A DNA stretch of 12,235 nt. It comes from Candidatus Opitulatrix roisinitermitis. Lineage in GTDB: Bacteria > Actinomycetota > Actinomycetes > Actinomycetales > Bifidobacteriaceae. Below the pieces are notes generated by a model. The model was not told the origin of the DNA and did no database searches. It saw nothing but the letters and a program-made list of their open reading frames with translations. Positions 6,385 to 12,235 of this stretch are shown piece after piece (the stretch's first letter is position 1; each line of letters opens with the position of its first letter). The stretch is taken from assembly GCA_031288055.1 (NCBI GenBank), contig JAITSD010000080.1, positions 1 to 12,235 of the forward strand, read 5' to 3'. Both the position numbers and the translations under genes were made by a program.

Positions 6385-6975
6385 ATGACTATTAAAAAAT
6401 TCGGAGTTCTAATTAGCCTTTTTATATTAATAATTTTAAGTTTTACCACCGGCTGGTTCACTCAAGCTAATGCCGCTTCGTCATCTACTGTTTTGCCAGT
6501 GGCTAAAGGCGGGACTGGTGTCAATACTATGCCAGCCAATCAGGTCTTATACGGCAATAACCAAGGTCAATTAATTGGAAAAGATATTGGTAAATCCGTA
6601 AAGCTTAATATAACACTACTCAATACTAATTTTACCTCTTGGAATGCCCAAGGTGAAAATTATTTTTATGGAACAATCCAGGATGATAATTTAATTTCTG
6701 GTTTTATTCTAATTGATGCTCATTTAACCATAAAAAGTCGCGGTGGAAATGGTATTATTTTAGCTAAATTGCCAGAGGGATATATAACATCTAGCGGATT
6801 TCAACAATATGGTGTAGCATTTGGACAAAATCCAAATATTTATATTTTTTGGACAGAAACAAGCGATAATACAAACAATTTATTATACTATTATGACGAT
6901 TTTAACACTAATATCCCATTAAATACAAGTTTAAGAGTAAATTATAATTCCCCCTTAATAATAAAGAAAATCTAA
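6385..6975 (+). CDS. Small secreted protein with phage-tail-fibre-like motif (copy 2)
   Basis: A 196-residue exported protein related to the preceding one only over its N-terminal third. The signal peptide runs from a short basic start (MTIKK) through a hydrophobic core (about residues 7-24) to a probable cleavage after QANA. It is followed by SSSTVLPVAKGGTGVNT, and then ANQVLYGNNQGQLIGK, again like phage fibre proteins. The C-terminal ~125 residues are unlike those of copy 1. They lack cysteine and are rich in Asn, Tyr and beta-branched residues (ITLLNTNFTSW, FILIDAHLTIK), looking like a beta-sandwich or lectin-like fold. The pairing of a constant exported head with unlike tails suggests a family of variable surface proteins. 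Function is unknown. Confidence 0.75.
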   Translation: MTIKKFGVLISLFILIILSFTTGWFTQANAASSSTVLPVAKGGTGVNTMPANQVLYGNNQGQLIGKDIGKSVKLNITLLNTNFTSWNAQGENYFYGTIQDDNLISGFILIDAHLTIKSRGGNGIILAKLPEGYITSSGFQQYGVAFGQNPNIYIFWTETSDNTNNLLYYYDDFNTNIPLNTSLRVNYNSPLIIKKI

Positions 6976-7015
6976 TTATCTTTTACTTTTTTAATTTTAA
7001 AATAATCTATTTTTC

Positions 7016-7033
7016 TAATAATAATAATAATAA
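7016..7033. repeat. TAA trinucleotide microsatellite
   Basis: Six perfect TAA units lie between the second secreted-protein gene and the tRNA promoter. They are noncoding and probably incidental in such AT-rich DNA. Confidence 0.85.
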
Positions 7034-7069
7034 CAATATTTAAATAGTTAACAAAAAACTAATTGTTAT

Positions 7070-7098
7070 TTCACAAGTCTAATTCCCTGTGCTAAAAT
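7070..7098 (+). promoter_or_regulatory. Near-consensus sigma-70 promoter for tRNA-Leu and gtrA
   Basis: The -35 is TTCACA (7070-7075, one base off TTGACA), followed by a 17-bp spacer and -10 TAAAAT (7093-7098, one base off TATAAT). TG lies in the extended -10 position (7090-7091). Transcription would start near 7105, three bases before the tRNA. Confidence 0.75.
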
Positions 7099-7107
7099 AA
7101 AAATAAT

Positions 7108-7181
7108 GGCCCCTTAGCCCAATCGGTAGAGGCAGCAGACTTAAAATCTGTCCAGTGTCAGTTCGAGTCTGACAGGGGCTA
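7108..7181 (+). tRNA. tRNA-Leu (anticodon TAA) with short variable loop
   Basis: The cloverleaf has acceptor GGCCCCT/AGGGGCT, D arm GCC-CAATCGGTAGA-GGC, anticodon arm GCAGA-CTTAAAA-TCTGT with TAA at 34-36, variable loop CCAGT of only five bases, T arm GTCAG-TTCGAGT-CTGAC, and discriminator A7181. TAA reads UUA, a very common codon in the neighbouring genes. Bacterial tRNA-Leu normally has a long variable arm; here it is absent, although the 3-bp D stem with an 11-base loop is the shape usual for tRNA-Leu. CCA is not encoded. It has its own strong promoter. Confidence 0.9.
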
Positions 7182-7182
7182 C

Positions 7183-7686
7183 ATGTCAAGCAATGACAAC
7201 CTTAATAGTAATCAAAGCATAGATGATGAAACATTAACAAATAGGTCAAAACCGGTGCCAAATAATTTTCGTTATCATATGGCACAATTTATAAAATTTG
7301 GTATTGTGGGAGCTATTTGTTATATAGTTGATGTTAGTATATATAATTTGTTAGTTTTAATACCTGGTATCAATATTTTGTCAAACAACCCTGTAACAGC
7401 CAAATTTATAAGTTCCACTCTCAGCACATTATTATCTTGGGTTTTGAATCGAAATTGGGCCTTTAGAGAACATAAAACTAGTAGTAAACGCAAAGAATTG
7501 ACTGGCTATATAATAATAAATATTATTGGTATGGCAATTGCGGCAGGTTGCTTAGGTTTTTCCAGATACATTTTAAACTTGTCAGGATATGTGGCGGATA
7601 ATTTATCTGGAAATATTATAGGCTCTGGTCTGGCTACTATTTGGCGATATTTAGCTTACAAGTTTATACTTTATAAAAAAAGGTAA
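7183..7686 (+). CDS. GtrA-family membrane protein
   Basis: A 167-residue membrane protein of the GtrA family, thought to help move polyprenyl-linked sugars across the membrane for cell-surface polysaccharide decoration. After a polar N-terminus of about 30 residues come four hydrophobic segments (roughly 36-60, 69-85, 106-131, 140-160). Family marks are QFIKFGIVG at the start of helix 1, VLNRNWAF after helix 2, and a basic end. The start at 7183 is two bases after the tRNA-Leu discriminator, and the only Shine-Dalgarno-like sequence (AGGGG, 7174-7178) lies inside the tRNA acceptor stem. Met33 (ATG at 7279, HMAQF) is an alternative start that would leave only the conserved domain. The HIT gene starts four bases after the stop, so they form an operon. 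Confidence 0.82.
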   Translation: MSSNDNLNSNQSIDDETLTNRSKPVPNNFRYHMAQFIKFGIVGAICYIVDVSIYNLLVLIPGINILSNNPVTAKFISSTLSTLLSWVLNRNWAFREHKTSSKRKELTGYIIINIIGMAIAAGCLGFSRYILNLSGYVADNLSGNIIGSGLATIWRYLAYKFILYKKR

Positions 7687-7690
7687 TTTT

Positions 7691-8185
7691 ATGTCAAACA
7701 ATAACAGCTTACAATCAGATTGTTTATTTTGTAAATTAATTGCTGGTAAATTACCATTAGATGGCTTATTTTGGCAAAATGACCAATTTATGGCTTGGTT
7801 AGCCATTGACCCCAGTACAGAGGGTTTTAGCGTGGTAGTACCTAAAAAACATTACTCTAGCGATGTACTAAAAATGCCTGATCGAGAATTAAACAAATTT
7901 GTTTTAGCTGCTAAAAAAGTGGCTCAGGGTTTAGAAAGTTTTTTTGCAGATGTTGGTAGAATTGGCTTGATTATGGAAGGTACAGGCATTGACCATGCCC
8001 ATATAAAACTTATACCCATGCATAATACCCCATGGATGAAATCAGGCATTTGGAAAGCCATCCCTTCTAATAAGCAAGAATGGTTTAAAGCTTATCCTGG
8101 CTATCTATATTCGGGTGCCGGACCAATAGCTAAATCGAAAAACTTACAAACTTTAGCTAATAAATTAAAACTTAATTTTATATGA
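7691..8185 (+). CDS. HIT-family nucleotide hydrolase/transferase
   Basis: A 164-residue cytoplasmic HIT-domain protein, a family that hydrolyses phosphoramidates or dinucleoside polyphosphates. CLFC (residues 11-14) is the zinc-site CxxC of the Hint/Ap4A type, followed by KLIAGKLP, and VVVPKKHY fits the central sheet. The signature around 101-107 reads DHAHIKL: the first two histidines, including the presumed nucleophile His104, are kept, but the third of the HxHxH motif is Lys106. An additional His111 follows in PMH. A Shine-Dalgarno (AAAGG, 7679-7683) overlaps the end of gtrA, so translation is probably coupled. The stop is TGA followed at once by TAA. Ap4A hydrolase or AMP-lyase activity is plausible, and the exact substrate is not readable from sequence. 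Confidence 0.85.
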   Translation: MSNNNSLQSDCLFCKLIAGKLPLDGLFWQNDQFMAWLAIDPSTEGFSVVVPKKHYSSDVLKMPDRELNKFVLAAKKVAQGLESFFADVGRIGLIMEGTGIDHAHIKLIPMHNTPWMKSGIWKAIPSNKQEWFKAYPGYLYSGAGPIAKSKNLQTLANKLKLNFI

Positions 8186-8204
8186 TAAAATTTATATATT
8201 ATAT

Positions 8205-8227
8205 TGTAAATAATTCAAATTTATACA
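8205..8227. promoter_or_regulatory. Imperfect palindrome upstream of hexuronate operon
   Basis: TGTAAATAA (8205-8213) and ATTTATACA (8219-8227) form a partial inverted repeat (six of nine positions, with perfect TGTA/TACA ends) 22 bp before the transporter start. Its position suits a repressor operator, but AT-rich DNA makes such matches common. Confidence 0.2.
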
Positions 8228-8249
8228 GAAACTAAAAAGGTCAAAAAAA

Positions 8250-9779
8250 ATGAACGAAAAGCGACTAAGGATTTATACACCTAAAAAAATAAATATGGCT
8301 CGTTGCATAGGTTTTGCCATGGTTGATATGAACGGTGGAGCTTGGGGAACTTTAGTAGGCACCTATTTAATGTTTTTTCTCACCACTTTTGCTGGATTAA
8401 CTGCTGGTGAAACAGGCATTATGTTAGCCACTGGTAAAATCCTAGATATATTTGTTTGTATGTTTATTGGTTCCCTATCGGATAACTTATTTAAAACTAA
8501 ATTAGGTCGACGATTCGGTAGACGACATCTGTTATTATTTGCAGGAGCTTTTATAATTTTAGTGTTTTTCCCAATGCTATTTTTTGTGGTTCCAGGAGCT
8601 TTTTTATATTATTTTATCGCTTATTTTATGATTGATACAGGTAATGCCGTTATCGGCATAGCCTACGAAACTTTACCCACAGAAATGACTCCTGACGCCC
8701 AAAAAAGAGTTAAACTTAGTTCTGTCAGATTATTTGTTTCAGCTTTTGCAACTTTTTCTGTAACCGCTTTACCGGCTATATTATTAAATTACCTAGGTGA
8801 AAAAACTGCTAGTGCCTATACTATTTCTGGTATTGTTTTTGGCATAACTTTTGCCATAGCTACTTTAATTACTTATTTTTCAACATGGGAGTTTAGCCCC
8901 GAATATGTCACAGAATTTGAAAATAAGGATCCTAAACCCAAAACTTCTATATCTGAAACCATAATTGACGCAATTGCGGTTTACGGTAAAGTTTTAAAAA
9001 CTAGAAGTGTTCGTGTAATTTGTACAATTTACTTTTTAAGTTATTTTGCTAAAGATTGTTATGGTACGGCTTTTCTTTATTTTGTGGTTTGTACCTTAGG
9101 TATTTCACAAACCACCGGTCAAGCTGTTTTATCTTTATCTTTTATTGGTATGATAGTTGTGCCTATAGCTGGAGTTATTATGTATAAAACTGGTCCAAGA
9201 ATTTTATGGTCTATTAGCTACACAATTATTCTATGCCTTTTATTAGTCTACGGAGCAACTTATACTTTACATATACAATTTGATACTACTAGTGCTACCA
9301 TATTTTTAATAATTTTAGGAATTTTTTGGCAAATAGGCCGACAATTAATGGAGTTTACACCCTGGAATGTTATACCTCTAGTGCCAGATGTTGATACTTT
9401 AGTTTCCACTAAATTGAGAGCTGGAGCATTTGCGGCTGTTCAAACCTTTACCCGTCGAGCCACCGGAGCTTTAGGAACTATGTTAGTAGGCTTTATATTA
9501 GATTGGGGAGGCTATATTCCTAAACAAGTTGAACAAACTCAAGAGGCTAAAAATGCTATTCTCATAGTATTCATAGCCATACCTTTTATTTTAATTGCTA
9601 TATGTTTTTGGATGATTTTACATTTTAACCTTAACCAGAAAACTCATAAAATCATAAAAACTGAAATTGATCGTCTAAAAAATGGTGGGTTAAAAACTGA
9701 TGTTGATACTAAAACTAAAGTTATTACAGAAGACCTAACTGGTTATAAATATTCTGATATTTGGAATCCTGAAAATTAA
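8250..9779 (+). CDS. GPH-family sugar/hexuronide:cation symporter
   Basis: A 509-residue, 12-helix inner-membrane transporter of the glycoside-pentoside-hexuronide (MelB-like, MFS) family, probably importing galacturonate, glucuronate or a short uronide with a cation. Evidence is the N-terminal GFAMVDMNGGAWGTLVGTYL helix, the loop between helices 2 and 3 (LSDNLFKTKLGRRFGRRH, residues 76-93), and the C-terminal FNLNQKTHKIIKTEIDRL tail usual in this family, here extended by about 35 polar residues. Asp66 matches MelB Asp55, but the second cation-site Asp (MelB Asp59) is Cys70. A Shine-Dalgarno AAAAAGG ends nine bases before the ATG. The tagaturonate reductase gene begins 10 bp downstream, fixing its role as the entry step of a uronate pathway. 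Substrate and coupling ion are inferred. Confidence 0.85.
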   Translation: MNEKRLRIYTPKKINMARCIGFAMVDMNGGAWGTLVGTYLMFFLTTFAGLTAGETGIMLATGKILDIFVCMFIGSLSDNLFKTKLGRRFGRRHLLLFAGAFIILVFFPMLFFVVPGAFLYYFIAYFMIDTGNAVIGIAYETLPTEMTPDAQKRVKLSSVRLFVSAFATFSVTALPAILLNYLGEKTASAYTISGIVFGITFAIATLITYFSTWEFSPEYVTEFENKDPKPKTSISETIIDAIAVYGKVLKTRSVRVICTIYFLSYFAKDCYGTAFLYFVVCTLGISQTTGQAVLSLSFIGMIVVPIAGVIMYKTGPRILWSISYTIILCLLLVYGATYTLHIQFDTTSATIFLIILGIFWQIGRQLMEFTPWNVIPLVPDVDTLVSTKLRAGAFAAVQTFTRRATGALGTMLVGFILDWGGYIPKQVEQTQEAKNAILIVFIAIPFILIAICFWMILHFNLNQKTHKIIKTEIDRLKNGGLKTDVDTKTKVITEDLTGYKYSDIWNPEN

Positions 9780-9789
9780 ATTTGATATT

Positions 9790-11238
9790 ATGCTAAAAAA
9801 ATTAAACCGTCAAACTTTTTCTCATTATCTTGATAGTGAACCTAGCAAAATAATATTATTTGGTGAAGGTAATTTCTTAAGAGCCTTTATTGGTTTTATA
9901 GTGGAAAACTTAAACCGAACGAGTCAATTCAATGGTGTTATAACGGCTGTACAGCCAATTGACAAAGGTATGAGTGAACTAATTAACTCTCAAGATGGTT
10001 TATATACAATTATCACAAAAGGACTTTTAGATAAGCGAACTATTAATACTTCTAAACTTATACACAGTCTAAAAGAAGTTATTAATCCTTATGTTAACCA
10101 CAAAAGCTTTTTAAAATTAGCTGAGGATGAAAATTATAAAATTGTAATTTCCAACACCACAGAAGCTGGAATTAGTATCAGTTCTGGTGATGAATTTCAT
10201 GCTAAACCGCCTATTTCATATCCAGCTAAATTAACTCAATTACTTTATAAAAAATGGTTAATAAAATCAAAACCTTTTATATTTTTGCCATGCGAACTAA
10301 TTGAAGATAATGCTCAAAAGTTATTAAATACTATTATAACAACTGCTAAAAAATGGCATTTAGAAGCTGACTTTATTAACTGGGTTAAAAATGATAATAT
10401 TTTCTGTTCAACCTTAGTTGATAGGATTGTGCCAGGTTATCCTAAAAACCAAGCCAACCAAATTTGGCAAGAGCTAGGTTATCAAGATGAATTATTAGTC
10501 GAAACGGAACCTTTTTTACTATGGGTAATTGAAGCTAATCAAGAAACTAAAAACAAAATCCTAAAACACTTGCCACTTGATAAATTTAACAGCGGACAAA
10601 TTATTTTCACAGATGATTTGTCAGCCTACCGCACTCGTAAAGTTAGTCTTTTAAATGGGTCTCACACTTTTATGGTACCTTTGGGCTTATTATCTAATAT
10701 TAACACAGTTAAACAAGTTATTGACAACCCCGCTTTAGCAACTTTAGTTAAAAAAGTTATGAAAAATGAGATTTCACCAGTACTCGATTTACCAAGCCAA
10801 GAACTAAAAACTTATTGCGATAGCGTTTTAGAAAGATTTTCTAATCCGTTTATAGAACATAAATTAAAATCCATTGCATTAAATTCGCTATCAAAATGGG
10901 TGACACGACTTTTACCAACAGTTCTGTTATATGATAAAAAATTCACTAAACTTCCCCACGGTATTATTTTATCATTTGCGGCTTTGTTAAAAGTTTATAA
11001 TCAGGCAGACAAGTTTGCTATAAATGATAATTCTGAGCATATAAAACAAATACAAAATATCTTTGCTGAAAATACCAATTTATCTAAAGCTGTTGAACAA
11101 ATATTAAAACTCGACAACATTTGGGGGCAAAATCTAAATAGAATACCTAATCTAACCAATCAACTAACCTTTAGTTTAAATCTTATAGAACAAAATGCTG
11201 TTAACTTAGCTATTGAAAAAGTTTTACCTAAGATATAG
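9790..11238 (+). CDS. uxaB: Tagaturonate reductase (altronate oxidoreductase)
   Basis: NADH-dependent reduction of D-tagaturonate to D-altronate in the galacturonate branch of hexuronate breakdown; cytoplasmic, mannitol-dehydrogenase family. The 482 residues match the usual UxaB length. Visible marks are ILFGEGNFLRAF (22-33, nucleotide-binding start), SNTTEAGIS (121-129), PCELIEDNA (167-175), FCSTLVDRIVPGYP (205-218), and KVSLLNGSH (284-292). The last supplies the Lys, Asn and His that form the catalytic site of polyol-type long-chain dehydrogenases. The match to E. coli UxaB runs the whole length. The gene follows the transporter by 10 bp with no clear Shine-Dalgarno, and the altronate dehydratase gene follows after 51 bp. 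Fructuronate reductase (UxuB) is a relative but fits less well than UxaB. Confidence 0.95.
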   Translation: MLKKLNRQTFSHYLDSEPSKIILFGEGNFLRAFIGFIVENLNRTSQFNGVITAVQPIDKGMSELINSQDGLYTIITKGLLDKRTINTSKLIHSLKEVINPYVNHKSFLKLAEDENYKIVISNTTEAGISISSGDEFHAKPPISYPAKLTQLLYKKWLIKSKPFIFLPCELIEDNAQKLLNTIITTAKKWHLEADFINWVKNDNIFCSTLVDRIVPGYPKNQANQIWQELGYQDELLVETEPFLLWVIEANQETKNKILKHLPLDKFNSGQIIFTDDLSAYRTRKVSLLNGSHTFMVPLGLLSNINTVKQVIDNPALATLVKKVMKNEISPVLDLPSQELKTYCDSVLERFSNPFIEHKLKSIALNSLSKWVTRLLPTVLLYDKKFTKLPHGIILSFAALLKVYNQADKFAINDNSEHIKQIQNIFAENTNLSKAVEQILKLDNIWGQNLNRIPNLTNQLTFSLNLIEQNAVNLAIEKVLPKI

Positions 11239-11289
11239 TATTTAATTATAACAAATAAAAAATATAAAATAATTAGAAAGTAAATTTCA

Positions 11290-12235
11290 ATGAACCAAGT
11301 CCTAAAAATTAATTATAAAGATAATGTAGTTGTAGCTTTAACTAATTTAACAGCTAATCAAGTGATTAATTTAGATAATTCTAAAAACCGAACTATAAAA
11401 TTATTAGATAATGTGAAACAGGGTCACAAAATTGCCGTAGATAATATTACTAAAGGTCAAAATATTATCAAATACGGTTGGCCAATTGGGCATGCTAGCC
11501 AAAATATTAAAGCCGGGCAATGGATACATACACATAATCTTAAAACTAACTTAGCTGCTAAATTAACTTATAAATATACTCCTAAATTAGAACAAATAAC
11601 TTTTCCTAAAACTAATAAAACTTTTTTAGGGTTTAAACGATTTGATGGACAAGTTGGAGTTAGAAATGACATATATATAGTACCAACAGTGGGCTGTATA
11701 AACTCAACAGCCCGGCAAATAGTTAACCGCTTCTTAACTAAACACCCTAAACTAAAATCAATTGATAATATAACTATTCTTGAACACCCTTATGGCTGTT
11801 CGCAATTAGGTGATGATTTAAATAACACTCGCCAAATCTTAGCTGATGCTATAACCCACCCTAATGCTGCTGGGGTTTTAGTTTTTGGACTAGGTTGCGA
11901 AAATAACACTGTAGAGTCACAAATTAAAGCCATTAAAAATAAAACTGGCAAAATTGATTCTGCTAGAATTAAATTTCTAATTTCCCAAAAAGTTAGTAAC
12001 GAAGTTGAAACTGGAGTTTTACTATTAGAAGAAATTTATCAAGTGGCTCAAAATGATAAACGACAGAAAATTGATTTAGAAAAACTAAAAATCGGCTTAA
12101 AATGCGGTGGTTCGGACGGTTTTTCTGGTATAACAGCTAATCCACTATTGGGTCAATTATCTGATTATTTAATTTGTCAAGGCGGTTCCACAGTTTTAAC
12201 AGAAGTTCCCGAAATGTTTGGAGCAGAAAATATTT
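11290..12235 (+). CDS. uxaA: Altronate dehydratase, 5' part
   Basis: The first 315 residues of an altronate dehydratase (normally about 495); the gene runs off the right edge. The enzyme converts D-altronate to 2-keto-3-deoxygluconate, the step after UxaB. I read an N-terminal SAF domain (about 1-85, with KYGWPIGHASQNIKAGQWIH at 61-80), then the catalytic part: FKRFDGQVGVRNDIYIVPTV from residue 115, EHPYGCSQLGDD (165-176), LVFGLGCENN (197-206), LKCGGSDGFSGITANP (270-285) and TEVPEMFGAE (304-313). The conserved cysteines (136, 170, 203, 272) are those expected around the metal site. The ATG at 11290 gives the normal SAF start, with a weak AGAAAG upstream. Galactarate dehydratase (GarD) is the nearest alternative; the uxaB neighbour favours UxaA. 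Confidence 0.94.
   Translation, partial: MNQVLKINYKDNVVVALTNLTANQVINLDNSKNRTIKLLDNVKQGHKIAVDNITKGQNIIKYGWPIGHASQNIKAGQWIHTHNLKTNLAAKLTYKYTPKLEQITFPKTNKTFLGFKRFDGQVGVRNDIYIVPTVGCINSTARQIVNRFLTKHPKLKSIDNITILEHPYGCSQLGDDLNNTRQILADAITHPNAAGVLVFGLGCENNTVESQIKAIKNKTGKIDSARIKFLISQKVSNEVETGVLLLEEIYQVAQNDKRQKIDLEKLKIGLKCGGSDGFSGITANPLLGQLSDYLICQGGSTVLTEVPEMFGAENI

Noticed and set aside
5547..6975. Prophage remnant
   Set aside because: The tail-fibre-like motifs occur in proteins with signal peptides, and no other phage gene (tail, capsid, integrase, lysis) is present.
7691..8185. HIT protein as the missing galactose-1-phosphate uridylyltransferase
   Set aside because: GalT is in the same superfamily, but this protein is about half the size, lacks the HPHxQ signature and has the CxxC layout of Hint/Ap4A-type proteins.
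8183..8188. Alternative genetic code (UGA as Gly or Trp)
   Set aside because: No gene needs UGA read as an amino acid; Trp is TGG throughout. The one TGA stop is followed by TAA and so does not test the point alone, but all proteins have normal lengths under the standard code.

Overview
This is an AT-rich bacterial window with about ten protein genes, two tRNA genes and one complex repeat block. The organism cannot be named from the sequence alone. Low GC, tRNA genes without encoded CCA, uneven Shine-Dalgarno use, and HIT and GtrA proteins of a style I associate with candidate-phyla (Patescibacteria, Saccharibacteria-like) genomes make that group a weak first guess. A low-GC Bacillota-type genome is the main alternative. 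TAA and TAG act as stops and every protein reads through with the standard code.

Layout: the left edge (2-1732, plus strand) carries the 3' part of an aldose 1-epimerase gene followed by galactokinase, a galactose-entry operon. It converges on two tandem paralogous sodium/solute symporters of the PutP type on the minus strand (1737-4704). Upstream of these symporters is a gene-free stretch (4705-5323). It holds a five-unit, roughly 88-bp tandem array of GC-rich foldable units that runs up to a tRNA-Glu(CTC) gene and shares sequence with its 5' end. This array is the most unusual object in the window.

Next (5547-6975, plus strand) come two related small secreted proteins with phage-tail-fibre-like motifs. 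They have nearly the same leader, including an 11-12 nt T tract, and unrelated C-terminal domains. A tRNA with a UAA anticodon (Leu) but a short variable loop follows. Its 3' end lies two bases before the start codon of a GtrA-family membrane protein, which is followed by a HIT-family hydrolase.

The right third (8250-12235, plus strand) is a hexuronate operon: a GPH-type sugar/cation symporter, tagaturonate reductase (UxaB) and altronate dehydratase (UxaA, cut by the window end). Together these would import a uronate and carry tagaturonate through altronate to 2-keto-3-deoxygluconate. With the galactose genes at the left edge, the window suggests a cell that feeds on plant or pectin-derived sugars and takes up solutes such as proline with sodium.
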